A stretch of DNA of 39,291 bases, taken from an uncultured Bacilli bacterium. GTDB lineage: Bacteria > Bacillota_I > Bacilli_A > RF39 > UBA660. Position numbers and translations under genes: made by a program. The stretch is taken from contig CAKPCM010000004.1 of assembly GCA_934141615.1 (NCBI GenBank), forward strand, positions 1 through 39,291, given 5' to 3'. Below, piece by piece: positions 14,824-22,316 of this stretch; the first letter of the stretch is position 1, and every line of letters begins with the position of its first letter. The notes under the pieces were generated by a model that searched no databases, was not told the DNA's origin, and saw nothing but the letters and a program-made list of their open reading frames with translations.

Positions 14824-15339
14824 TTACACATTACTTTTACAAAGCCCGTCATACAAATAATTAAATATTTCTAAGTGCCTTTTTTCATCCATAATTATCC
14901 TGTCCAACATTTCTTTAATGTATTTATCATCAATTAACTTTTTATGAAGAGTATATGTTTTAATCGCAGCCTCTTCAGATGATATATCTATCTTTAACAT
15001 ATCTTTTAAATCAGTAGAATAATTAACAAAATTACTATTCCACATAATGCAGTCTCCCCTTGATGCTTCACAAGTTGAATATATTGGCTCTTTACCTAGA
15101 AGTTTTATTGTTTTACCTAACAATTCAAGATGCATCATTTCTACATTTGCTATCTCCTCAATTATTTTAGAAAATTCATCATTACTGGAAAATTTCTCCA
15201 TATGTTGATATGAATATAGCGTAACTGCGGTAAGTTCACTTACTAACCCAGCGTAGTCTTCACTTAATAAATCTGCATAATAAGGATTCTTTTCTTCCAC
15301 ACGTACCTTTGGATACGGTATGTCTAATTTAACTTTCAC
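14824..15339 (-). CDS. Ferritin-like (Mn-catalase-like) di-metal protein
   Basis: 171-aa four-helix protein. Metal-ligand positions are all present: Glu of SELTAVTLYSYQH, E-x-x-H of NVEMMHLE, Glu of SSEEAAIKTY and E-x-x-H of MDEKRHLE. CEASRGDC lies in the loop between the helix pairs. NPYYADLL near residue 19 and the general layout match the small Mn-catalase-like/rubrerythrin-related group common in anaerobic Bacillota, thought to act in peroxide defence; related CotJC proteins are spore-coat components. I take GTG 15339 as start, spaced after GGTGATGATA like other genes here; TTG 15351 is less likely. Enzyme activity is inferred. Confidence 0.85.
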   Translation of the reverse strand: MKVKLDIPYPKVRVEEKNPYYADLLSEDYAGLVSELTAVTLYSYQHMEKFSSNDEFSKIIEEIANVEMMHLELLGKTIKLLGKEPIYSTCEASRGDCIMWNSNFVNYSTDLKDMLKIDISSEEAAIKTYTLHKKLIDDKYIKEMLDRIIMDEKRHLEIFNYLYDGLCKSNV

Positions 15340-15390
15340 TATCATCACCAATTAAATATATTCATAAATACCAAAAATTTTAATTACATA

Positions 15391-15420
15391 TTGTAAAACA
15401 ACACAATTTTATGTTATAAT
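15391..15420 (+). promoter_or_regulatory. Promoter of tRNA-Trp
   Basis: Extended -10 TGTTATAAT (15412-15420) with a weak -35 TTGTAA (15391-15396) 18 bp before it. Confidence 0.6.
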
Positions 15421-15436
15421 TTATTTGTTTCCATTT

Positions 15437-15510
15437 AGGGGATTAGTTAAATGGTATAATAATGGTCTCCAAAACCACTGTTGGGAGTTCGATTCTCTCA
15501 TCCCCTGCCA
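15437..15510 (+). tRNA. tRNA-Trp (anticodon CCA)
   Basis: 74 nt. The acceptor stem AGGGGAT/ATCCCCT is perfect, with discriminator G and CCA encoded at 15508-15510. The anticodon loop CTCCAAA carries CCA, flanked by TGGT/ACCA. The T-arm has GGGAGTTCGATTCTCTC. It is the only RNA gene of a known class seen, and it reads only UGG, consistent with UGA as stop. Confidence 0.97.
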
Positions 15511-15522
15511 TTTTGAATTTTA

Positions 15523-15547
15523 AGCAGCAATAGTGCTGTTTTTTTAT
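15523..15547 (+). terminator. Intrinsic terminator of tRNA-Trp
   Basis: Stem AGCAGCA (15523-15529) with TGCTGTT (15534-15540), a 4-nt loop and a T-run. From here to 15696 I see no other feature. Confidence 0.85.
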
Positions 15548-15693
15548 ATTGTTTTTTTATAATTATTTTGCTATATAAACTACTCTTTAATTTAACAAAA
15601 ATAACGTACATTAATCTTAGGCGTGACACTAAAGTAGTAGTTCTTTTATTTTTGTATCAATAGTTTTGATCAAATGACTTTTTCCAAAAAATT

Positions 15694-15702
15694 TGGTACA
15701 AT
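15694..15702 (+). promoter_or_regulatory. Extended -10 promoter of the P-loop gene
   Basis: TGGTACAAT at 15694-15702, an extended -10 form, 15 bp upstream of the ATG; no clear -35. Confidence 0.4.
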
Positions 15703-15717
15703 TTTTTTGGTGATAAC

Positions 15718-16260
15718 ATGAAAAACATATTAATTGCAGGAGTAGCCAAATCAGGTAAATCGTTATTTTGCAAAAAATTAGCTAAAAAAACAAATTATAA
15801 TCATATTCCTCTTGATTATTTTACAGCATCAATGAAAAGAAACTTTCCAAACTGGGGTATTAAGAGTTCTGTTATAATAAATGATACTAGTAAAAAACTA
15901 TCAATACTTTTAAATACTGTAACAAATTTAATTGATGATACAGATGAAAAATTTATAATTGACTCTGCACACATTATGCCATCTGATATAATTGATAATA
16001 TTAATAAAGATAACTGGAATATATACTTTTTTGGATATCCTAATATTAGTGCAAAAGACAAGTTATGTGAGATAAGAAAGTATATTAAAGATGGCTGGCC
16101 AACAAAAAAAGATGATGATGAACTAATAACAATACTTGAAAAATTAATTAATATAAGCAAAGAAATGAATACACAATGTAAAAAATATAATATTAAGTTT
16201 ATAGATACTAGTTTTGATCTTAATAAAAAAATAGATGAACTAATAAAAGAAATATTATAA
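15718..16260 (+). CDS. P-loop nucleoside-kinase-like protein
   Basis: 180-aa cytoplasmic protein. Walker A is GVAKSGKS (8-15) right at the N-terminus, and FIIDSAHI near residue 80 is Walker-B-like. Length and layout resemble adenylate-kinase/shikimate-kinase-type folds and the uncharacterised AAA_18-like kinases. GYPNISAKDKLCEIRKYI could be the lid region. The substrate cannot be named. The start is ATG 15718 after GGTGAT. It stands alone between tRNA-Trp and a terminator. Confidence 0.75.
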   Translation: MKNILIAGVAKSGKSLFCKKLAKKTNYNHIPLDYFTASMKRNFPNWGIKSSVIINDTSKKLSILLNTVTNLIDDTDEKFIIDSAHIMPSDIIDNINKDNWNIYFFGYPNISAKDKLCEIRKYIKDGWPTKKDDDELITILEKLINISKEMNTQCKKYNIKFIDTSFDLNKKIDELIKEIL

Positions 16261-16271
16261 CTAACAAAAAG

Positions 16272-16313
16272 AAAACTGATATTTAGAATTTTTTTCTAAT
16301 TATCAGTTTTTTT
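16272..16313. terminator. Bidirectional intrinsic terminator
   Basis: AAAACTGATA and TATCAGTTTT pair, extended inward by TAGAA/TTCTA, with T- and A-runs on both sides. It serves the convergent P-loop gene and the two-TM protein gene. Confidence 0.8.
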
Positions 16314-16334
16314 AGCTAATGATTAAATTAATTA

Positions 16335-16946
16335 CTATTTATCTCTTTCACTGTTTAAACCGCTTTTAATACCGCTAGTTATTCCCTTAGCTATTTCTCC
16401 TGCTGCATTACCAACGGTTGGTGCCATCTTTTCAATACCCTCCTTAGCAAGTGGCATAGTTTGCTGCATTCCAAAAGCAAGTATGTGTCTTCTTTTTGCA
16501 AAAATAAGTATAGAACCTGAAATCATAACGGTTACTACACATATAAATATTCCTATCATTATAAATACTCCACTTGAAAAATCATCTGTGCTATTTTTAG
16601 CAGCACAATACTCTTTTGTTAATGAATTATTTTTGTATTCATCAAAATTACAATGTGGAAAACTTGGGTCTAATGCTTCTGTAATAATTTTCAAATCATA
16701 AGTCTTACCATCTTGATATTCTGCAAATTCATCAAACTTTAACCCTTCTGATTCAAGTTCTCTTTTTTTATTTTCTAATTGTACCTTTAATGTATCAACC
16801 TTATCAGTTCCAGGTTTTGAAACTCCTTTATAAATTAAAAGGCCTCCAATTAATAAACCAATAACTAATACTAAAATTGCACCTAAGGTAATAGATTTTT
16901 CTGCGGTTTGATACTTTTGCTCATTTAAATATTCTTTATTTTCCAT
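16335..16946 (-). CDS. Two-TM protein with extracellular coil and Cys pair (member A)
   Basis: 203-aa protein, strong AGGAGG ribosome site, family not recognised. TM1 covers about 19-41; a charged coiled-coil-like stretch (about 45-70, LKVQLENKKRELESE) is followed by an external region with HCNFDEYKNNSLTKEYC, TM2 (about 127-150) and a cytoplasmic tail with amphipathic repeats (APTVGNAAGEIAKGITSGIKSGL). It shares topology, coil and paired cysteines with the gene at 17026 upstream, so the two look like distant paralogues. Probably one locus with the divergent XRE regulator at 17642. Confidence 0.8.
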   Translation of the reverse strand: MENKEYLNEQKYQTAEKSITLGAILVLVIGLLIGGLLIYKGVSKPGTDKVDTLKVQLENKKRELESEGLKFDEFAEYQDGKTYDLKIITEALDPSFPHCNFDEYKNNSLTKEYCAAKNSTDDFSSGVFIMIGIFICVVTVMISGSILIFAKRRHILAFGMQQTMPLAKEGIEKMAPTVGNAAGEIAKGITSGIKSGLNSERDK

Positions 16947-16985
16947 ATTACGCCTCCTATTATAATAATTTTTATTTTTTAATGC

Positions 16986-17022
16986 AATAAACTAGATAGC
17001 TTCAAATGCCACCTAGTTTATT
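16986..17022. repeat. Inverted repeat between the two two-TM genes
   Basis: AATAAACTAG (16986-16995) and CTAGTTTATT (17013-17022) form a 10-bp perfect stem, without a proper T-run on the minus strand. It may be a weak terminator or an mRNA processing or stability element that sets different levels for the two genes. Confidence 0.45.
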
Positions 17023-17025
17023 AAT

Positions 17026-17529
17026 TTAATTATAAGTTTTTTTACCCTTAACTAGGTATATTATAAATGCACCAAGTAATGAAACTCCCGCGATTGATGC
17101 ACCAATTATATAGAAAATTTGATATGACATAGGCTTTACTTCTTGATAATAAACTGTATTATCATAATTTTCTATTTTAAATTGCTCAGTTTCTAAATCA
17201 TTTATTTTATCTTCTATATCGCTTAATTCTCTTTGACATTTAGAATGATTAGTAAACCAATTTGGATCAGACATACTCATTGAATCACATTCTTGATTTT
17301 TTTGTTCTTCCTCATCCTTTAAAGGCTTTAATTCTTCAATAATTTCTGCATATCTTTTTTTAAGTTTTTCCTTATTTTCATATGCCTGCTTATATGCATC
17401 TTTTGACCTTTGCTTATTGGTTTTATTTGCATTAACTTCTTTTACTCCACCAATGCCTGCAACTACTAATCCAATTATAAAACCTATTATAATTATCTTA
17501 ATTGGTAATGTTATTTTTTTCTTATCCAC
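17026..17529 (-). CDS. Two-TM protein with extracellular coil and Cys pair (member B)
   Basis: 167-aa protein, start GTG 17529 about ten bases after AAGGAG. TM1 is about 8-29; a long highly charged coiled coil (about 38-78 and 97-120) encloses ECDSMSMSDPNWFTNHSKC, two cysteines 17 residues apart that could form an external disulfide; TM2 is about 136-160, with a short basic tail. Architecture matches the downstream gene at 16335. No homologue recognised. It is divergent from the XRE regulator, with shared repeats in the 112-bp gap. Confidence 0.8.
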   Translation of the reverse strand: MDKKKITLPIKIIIIGFIIGLVVAGIGGVKEVNANKTNKQRSKDAYKQAYENKEKLKKRYAEIIEELKPLKDEEEQKNQECDSMSMSDPNWFTNHSKCQRELSDIEDKINDLETEQFKIENYDNTVYYQEVKPMSYQIFYIIGASIAGVSLLGAFIIYLVKGKKTYN

Positions 17530-17573
17530 TATACTTTAACTCCTTTCTACCATCATTATATATTATTTTTATC

Positions 17574-17612
17574 TTGCAGTAAATACTTCATGTGAATATT
17601 TTGCAGTAAATA
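17574..17612. promoter_or_regulatory. Direct-repeat operator in the divergent intergenic region
   Basis: TTGCAGTAAATA occurs twice, at 17574-17585 and 17601-17612, 27 bp apart on the same face scale of the helix (about 2.6 turns). Placed between the XRE regulator and the two-TM gene pair, these are good candidates for the regulator's binding sites. Confidence 0.55.
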
Positions 17613-17621
17613 ATATCATAG

Positions 17622-17639
17622 TTTACATAGGGGTGTAAA
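17622..17639 (+). promoter_or_regulatory. Inverted repeat framing the XRE ribosome site
   Basis: TTTACA (17622-17627) and TGTAAA (17634-17639) flank AGGGG, the Shine-Dalgarno of the XRE gene. It may be an operator for autoregulation, or a small RNA hairpin with the ribosome site in its loop. Confidence 0.4.
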
Positions 17640-17641
17640 TT

Positions 17642-17923
17642 ATGAGAATAGAATTTAACAACTTAAAAGATCTTTTAACATTTAATATAAAGTATTATAG
17701 ATACGTTAATAATTACTCACAAGAAAAGCTTGCTGAATTAAGCAAGCTAAGTCCTAGATATATAACCGATGTTGAACGCGGATTACATTGCCCTACTATT
17801 CCTAAAATAGAAAGTATAGCTAAATCCTTAAATATAGAACCATATCAGTTATTTGTTAATATTGATAGAGATGAAAATATAATTAATAAAATGAAAAGTG
17901 GAAGACAATATAATCAAAAATAA
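17642..17923 (+). CDS. XRE-family HTH transcriptional regulator
   Basis: 93-aa protein with one Cro/CI-type helix-turn-helix at about 14-70: NNYSQEKLAELSKLSPRYITDVERGLHCPTIPKI is the typical pattern (split here by function: SQEKLAELS scaffold helix, SPRYITDVERG recognition helix). No effector domain. It is divergent from the two-TM gene pair, with direct repeats in between, so local control of those genes and of itself is likely. Confidence 0.92.
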   Translation: MRIEFNNLKDLLTFNIKYYRYVNNYSQEKLAELSKLSPRYITDVERGLHCPTIPKIESIAKSLNIEPYQLFVNIDRDENIINKMKSGRQYNQK

Positions 17924-17943
17924 CTTTTATTATTTTACCAAAT

Positions 17944-17952
17944 TGGTATAAT
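17944..17952 (+). promoter_or_regulatory. Extended -10 promoter before the hairpin
   Basis: TGGTATAAT, a consensus extended -10; the predicted start point near 17959 falls just before the base of the stem. Confidence 0.5.
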
Positions 17953-17958
17953 GTAGTT

Positions 17959-18010
17959 AGTTAAAGGGCTCGTATTAGACTTTAATAAGTTTAATGTGGG
18001 TCCTTTTAAA
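17959..18010 (+). ncRNA. Candidate structured RNA: 20-bp stem with five G.U pairs
   Basis: Positions 17963-17982 pair without a break with 17987-18006 around a 4-nt loop (TAAT). Five of the 20 pairs are G.U when read on the plus strand and would be A.C mismatches on the minus strand, so the structure belongs to a plus-strand RNA. It follows an extended -10 box by about ten bases. It is not followed by a long T-run, so it is not a plain terminator. It could be a small RNA or a 5' element of a transcript running towards 18252. Confidence 0.45.
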
Positions 18011-18500
18011 TGTAAGAGAAAAAAATACAGTTGATAGAAAAATTAAACTTTGAAAACTTAAGAACAACACATATTAATTTCATTAATATAGATTTAAGAA
18101 ACCAAATATATTTATATAATAATTATGAGACATATGTTAATATAGCATATATCTATATGGAAAATCCATTAAAATTCACAGAAAACCTAAATGGTAATTT
18201 AATAAAAAAAGAGATAACAATAGTTCACAAGTTATTACATGGTCATTCATAGCTATTGAAAGTTTTTTTTGAAATTATATTATTATGATGAAAAGGCTGA
18301 TTTTAAAGAAATTATATCTAAATCTTTAATAGAATGAAGCAAATCTTTAATATATTTAAAATAAAATTACTAAATTTATAAAAAGTAAACCGGATAAGCT
18401 GCAAACTATAAATAATTATTCAACTAATATAAAAATGTATAATATGAAAAATTTATTTTAAAATATATTAAAAATCAACCTCTAAATCCTTTTTATAATA

Positions 18501-19418
18501 CTATTTTCTTACTAATGTAATTACTCTAGTGTTCTTATCTTTATCTTTATATGAATTTATAATATCTTCATAGTTTTCTAAAGTATAAAAATATGCATCA
18601 AAATTTGCTGGTAGTACATATTGCTTATCATTGTCTGTTGCAATAGTATCTCTTAAAATATATTTTTGATTTGCTGTATCTGCAATTACTTTTGTACCTT
18701 CCTCGTCTTTATTATGCATTAATAAAGGTGTATGATTATATTTTTGAATGTCTACATCTTCGTATGGGTTATTTTGTAATTTTAAATATTCATTTTCTGT
18801 CAAAGAATAAACAATAAAATCATCTAAACTAAACAAATCAATTAGTTTATATAAAGATTCATCATATTTTTTGTATGTACTGAATCCATTTTTATATAAA
18901 ATTATACTTTGTTCTTTAGGTTTATTATTTGTCTTTAAATCAGGTGTACGTTCCTCAATAAGTTGCTCTAATTGTCCATAGTACTTTAACATAGTATCAA
19001 ATTCTGAATTTATCTCATCAACTTTTTCCTTAAACTGTTTATTAACTTGCAAATGATAGTATTTGCTATGACGTATTTTTTCATTTTCATTATTTTTATC
19101 TTTTTGTGCATCTGCAAAACCATCATACAATTTATCAACTATTGTTCCATTAGTGCAACTATTATTAATTAAATTAAAACTAGGTTCTTCCCTATGCCAG
19201 TTCTCATATTCAGAGTAATTATATGGAAATACTACCTGGTATCTTATATCTACAGTTCCATCTATATTATACTTTTTAGTTTCATTTATTACATAACATT
19301 TAGATATTATGTAACAAACAACTCCATATTCTCTTTCTAATTCGTGTAATCCGTGAGTCCAACCAGTTTGTTCAACTATAGGCATCAAAGCATATTTAAT
19401 TGGATAATTATTTTTCAT
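18501..19418 (-). CDS. Unrecognised 305-aa protein
   Basis: Soluble, charged, Tyr/Asn-rich protein without signal peptide or membrane segment. Start ATG 19418 with GAGGTG upstream (the in-frame GTG at 19427 is part of that site). The N-terminal part (about 1-100) holds MPIVEQTGWTHGL, EREYGVVCYIISKCYVI and the motif VVFPYNYSEYENWHREEP; a coiled section (about 120-165) follows, then an alpha/beta-looking C-terminal half. I cannot name a family. It is isolated between the AT-rich stretch and a 148-bp gap to the SPASM-like gene. Confidence 0.8.
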   Translation of the reverse strand: MKNNYPIKYALMPIVEQTGWTHGLHELEREYGVVCYIISKCYVINETKKYNIDGTVDIRYQVVFPYNYSEYENWHREEPSFNLINNSCTNGTIVDKLYDGFADAQKDKNNENEKIRHSKYYHLQVNKQFKEKVDEINSEFDTMLKYYGQLEQLIEERTPDLKTNNKPKEQSIILYKNGFSTYKKYDESLYKLIDLFSLDDFIVYSLTENEYLKLQNNPYEDVDIQKYNHTPLLMHNKDEEGTKVIADTANQKYILRDTIATDNDKQYVLPANFDAYFYTLENYEDIINSYKDKDKNTRVITLVRK

Positions 19419-19566
19419 CTTATTCACCTCAATTGCTTACATATTATAAACTATAACTTACATTTTTTCAATATAATGATTTGCATTATTTTATATTTAT
19501 GCTATCTTGAATTTGTTAGTTATATCAAATTTGGAATATTACTTCCGTGATATACATATTCCATAA

Positions 19567-19728
19567 TCATTTCCTTTTTGTTTTGACTAATATATTATTA
19601 TAGCGTTCATTTAGATCATAATAATTATTATCTTGATTTAAATTAGCATTTGCATTGCAACCACCATAACAATTTTCAAAATATTCACAATTTTGAATAC
19701 AATTATTTCTTCTTTCATTTATTTCCAT
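19567..19728 (-). CDS. Tiny SPASM-like four-cysteine protein
   Basis: 53-aa protein, start ATG 19728 after GGAG. Its hallmark is C10-x3-C14-x5-C20-x3-C24 with CEYFENCYGGC, very like the iron-sulfur-binding end of SPASM domains in radical-SAM peptide maturases (C-x2-C-x5-C-x3-C), but no radical-SAM domain is present. The rest is Asn/Asp-rich with a basic end (KTKRK). Its start overlaps the end of the DUF4173 gene by ten bases, so translation is coupled. It could bind a metal cluster, be a peptide substrate, or be a relic of a larger enzyme. Confidence 0.6.
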   Translation of the reverse strand: MEINERRNNCIQNCEYFENCYGGCNANANLNQDNNYYDLNERYNNILVKTKRK

Positions 19729-20930
19729 ATTTTCTCCAAAATTCCTATAAACCAATCATCACATACATATAAATTAATTACGTATGTTATGGTCATAATA
19801 ATTAAAAATACCATTCCATCTTTTTTTGCACCTCTTATTATTTTCTTTATAATAAAACCAAATAATATAATCTCCATAAATAGAAACAATATAACTTGTA
19901 ATCTAAGATTAGTAAATCCAAATCTTCCTATGTATAAGAACATTCTATAATAAGAGTTAAATATTAAAAATATAGAAAATGCTATTAAAGATAAAACTAA
20001 AAACTTAACTTTTTTGTCTTCTTTAACTAAGTTTGTTTTATATATTAAATATAATATTATTCCAAAATTTATTAGTGTTACAAATAAAAGCTGGAAAAAT
20101 CCTTCTCTTGCGTAGCTGGAATAAATATATCCTTTAGGAACTTTAAGGAAGTTGCCACAAAGTTTAGATATTTCTGATATTAAAAATAAAACAAATACAA
20201 AGTTTACTATGAAAAGCATAGTTGTAACAACGGTTTTATTTGCACGACTCATTTTACTTTCTTTTAAGGTTATTTCCTTATTTTTAAATAAGTTAATACC
20301 TATTACAAACAAGATAACAAAATATATTATTCCTTTAATAACATACCATAAGTTAAAATTTACATTAATATTTATAGCAATACTAGATAAAAACTTATCA
20401 AAATAATCATCCGCACTAGTTAAAAGTACAAGTATTAATCCTGATATAAAAACACCTATAATAGTACCAAATATAATGTTAATTATCTTATCATTTTTTT
20501 CTTTTTTTGTATCTATTTTAATAAATTCAAGGTTCTTAAATAAGTTCTTCGGAAATAATTTAAATATTAAAAACATATTTTCTAAAGATACTTTATAATC
20601 ACTTCTTACAAGCATAAATAAATACGTAGAAATTAATAATGGTAAAACTACTATATTAAGTAACTGATTAGTACCATCTAAATTACCTTTTAATACTTTC
20701 AAAACCAAGTTGCTTATGATTATAAGAACTATTGGAATGATAAGTAAATAAGCCTTTTTATTTATTCCTTCATAATCTTTAACTAAAATAGTACTTGATA
20801 TTAAAATAATTAAGAAAGGAAACATAACACTTTTAAAATAAAAATCTATGTTTAACATTCCTGCAATAACTATTAAAATAGCGGATATTAAAGGAATTAA
20901 TATATGTTTTTTTCTATTTTTACTATTCAT
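19719..20930 (-). CDS. DUF4173-family polytopic membrane protein
   Basis: 403-aa protein with about ten to twelve membrane segments. SSYAREGFFQLLFVTLINFG and MFLYIGRFGFTNLRLQ are characteristic of DUF4173; LTSADDYF is a third conserved spot. Function unknown in the family. Start ATG 20930 after AAGGGTGAT; it overlaps the 3' end of the XRE gene by eight bases (ATGAATAG), so the two are translationally coupled. The last ten bases overlap the SPASM-like gene. Confidence 0.88.
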   Translation of the reverse strand: MNSKNRKKHILIPLISAILIVIAGMLNIDFYFKSVMFPFLIILISSTILVKDYEGINKKAYLLIIPIVLIIISNLVLKVLKGNLDGTNQLLNIVVLPLLISTYLFMLVRSDYKVSLENMFLIFKLFPKNLFKNLEFIKIDTKKEKNDKIINIIFGTIIGVFISGLILVLLTSADDYFDKFLSSIAININVNFNLWYVIKGIIYFVILFVIGINLFKNKEITLKESKMSRANKTVVTTMLFIVNFVFVLFLISEISKLCGNFLKVPKGYIYSSYAREGFFQLLFVTLINFGIILYLIYKTNLVKEDKKVKFLVLSLIAFSIFLIFNSYYRMFLYIGRFGFTNLRLQVILFLFMEIILFGFIIKKIIRGAKKDGMVFLIIMTITYVINLYVCDDWFIGILEKIWK

Positions 20931-21135
20931 TATTATCACCCTTATATTCTAATATATCGCTTGGCTGACAGTTAAGCGCTTTGCAAATTACCTCTAGCGT
21001 TGAAAATCTTATTGCCTTTGCCTTATTTGTTTTTAGTATTGAAAGATTAGTCGTTGTAATACCAGTTTTTAGGCTAAGTTCATTTAGTGACATCTTTCTT
21101 TTAGCCATCATAACATCTAAATTAACTACTATCAT
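20923..21135 (-). CDS. YozG-like XRE regulator
   Basis: 70-aa protein that is almost only a Cro/CI-type helix-turn-helix: KMSLNELSLKTGITTTNLS, then ICKALNCQPSDILEY near the C-terminus. In B. subtilis the homologue YozG sits beside yoaS (DUF2975), the same pairing as here. Strong GGAGG site; 11 bp after the DUF2975 stop. Likely controls this operon. Confidence 0.93.
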   Translation of the reverse strand: MIVVNLDVMMAKRKMSLNELSLKTGITTTNLSILKTNKAKAIRFSTLEVICKALNCQPSDILEYKGDNNE

Positions 21136-21146
21136 AAAAGTGCCTC

Positions 21147-21599
21147 CTAAACCGTAAAATCTACTTCCGTTTTATATTTTATCGCAGCTTTTATAACTTC
21201 AGCTAAAATATAAAATGAAAGTGATGTAAAAAAACAAATAAGTGCAACTACAAGCGTTAATAAGTTTGGTATAAATACACCCTTAATAATTACTATTAAA
21301 AATAGAATCATAAACATAACTGCAATTACTTTTAAAGTATCTTCTAATTTTTTATTAAAAGGACTTCCACTATAAACGATGTTAAATAAACCAATTAATC
21401 TATATACTATATAAAGTCCAATTATATAGCATAAGTAAAACGCTAATCTATAAATAAGCATATGTTTTTCAAATAAATCAATATCGCTTCCTTTAAACAT
21501 ATCATAAAGTTCTGGAATAAATATAAAACATCCTATTCCAACAATCAAAATAACAATTAATAATATAGATACTGCTTTAGCTAGTACACTTTTTTTCAT
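21147..21599 (-). CDS. DUF2975 (YoaS-like) membrane protein
   Basis: 150-aa protein with four membrane segments (about 8-27, 47-66, 90-110 and 116-138) and the typical ending ILAEVIKAAIKYKTEVDFTV. First gene of a four-gene minus-strand operon. Start ATG 21599 after GAGGTGAG; the GTG at 21611 lies in the ribosome site. The family partners with small XRE regulators; molecular role unknown. Confidence 0.9.
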   Translation of the reverse strand: MKKSVLAKAVSILLIVILIVGIGCFIFIPELYDMFKGSDIDLFEKHMLIYRLAFYLCYIIGLYIVYRLIGLFNIVYSGSPFNKKLEDTLKVIAVMFMILFLIVIIKGVFIPNLLTLVVALICFFTSLSFYILAEVIKAAIKYKTEVDFTV

Positions 21600-21754
21600 A
21601 ATTTTTCTCACCTCACAATAATAATATTCTATTTTTTATCAAATGTCAACATAATTTTATCGATTATCATAAAATATTTACTGTTTTGCATATATTAAAA
21701 ACGTATGAATAATTCATTTATAAATCTAATAATATGTAATATGGAGGTGCATTT

Positions 21755-22289
21755 ATGGATAGTAGTTTATCTAATACAGCAAACGTAGTTGGTACGTATA
21801 ATAGCTTGCCTACTTCTATTACATCAGATGCCGTTGTAGTAGCTTTAATAAATAACATTACAATTACTAAGACCGCAGACAAATCATCATGGGGTACTGG
21901 TCCTTTAACTTATACCATAACCGTTGATAACAAGGAAACAGAAAGCTTTGAAAATCCTGTTATAACAGATACCATTGATACAAGCTTAGTTACCTTTGTA
22001 AATAACAGTGTTATGATAGATGGAGTTAAAGCAGAAGAGTCAGAATACAATTATGATTCTGATACGCATACTCTAACGGTTAACTTAAAAACCATTGAAG
22101 GTGGAAATTCTTCAAAGGTTACTTTCCAAGTTACAAAAAACGCCTGACAAAGCATTTACATTAGAAAACGCATGCTATGTCAAAGCAAAAGATAAAGTAT
22201 GGTATAGCAACAAAGTAGTTGTAAAAAGCATAGAAAAAGTAATAAAATTTAATGATAACGGCTGTGCTTGCAAAAAGTGGCGCAAATAA
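21755..22289 (+). pseudogene. DUF11-domain protein with a one-base frameshift
   Basis: Reads as a DUF11 (conserved repeat) beta-sandwich: ITITKTADKSSWGTGPLTYTITVDN, then PVITDTIDTSLVTFVNNSV. The first frame stops with TGA at 22145-22147, right after an A6 run (22135-22140). Deleting one A continues smoothly into TPDKAFTLENACYVKAKDKVWYSNKVVV, the expected end of the domain, to the stop at 22287-22289 (about 177 aa in total). A good GGAGGTG site precedes ATG 21755, and no signal peptide is present. Transcriptional slippage on A6, a real mutation, or a sequencing error are all possible. Confidence 0.8.
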
Positions 22290-22316
22290 AAATTCACAAA
22301 TTAGTGAATTTTTTTC
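22289..22316. terminator. Bidirectional intrinsic terminator
   Basis: AAAATTCAC pairs with GTGAATTTT around a 6-nt loop, with a T-run on the plus strand. It lies between the convergent DUF11 and WxL genes and touches both stop codons. Confidence 0.8.

Larger units (their letters stand above)
17924..18500. other. AT-rich stretch without a convincing gene
   Basis: 577 bp. It contains the extended -10 element and long hairpin described separately (17944-18006). A 73-codon open frame (18031-18252, TTG start, no Shine-Dalgarno) is followed by a T8 run at 18262-18269. The rest is very AT-rich with many stops on both strands. I see nothing else in it. Confidence 0.5.

Noticed and set aside
15437..15510. 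UGA-as-tryptophan code
   Set aside because: The only tRNA-Trp has anticodon CCA, and UGA ends genes (mgtA and the WxL protein) at sensible places.
18031..18252. 73-codon open frame starting with TTG
   Set aside because: No Shine-Dalgarno, no recognisable family, very AT-rich composition and an unusual start codon. It is mentioned only within the gene-poor stretch.
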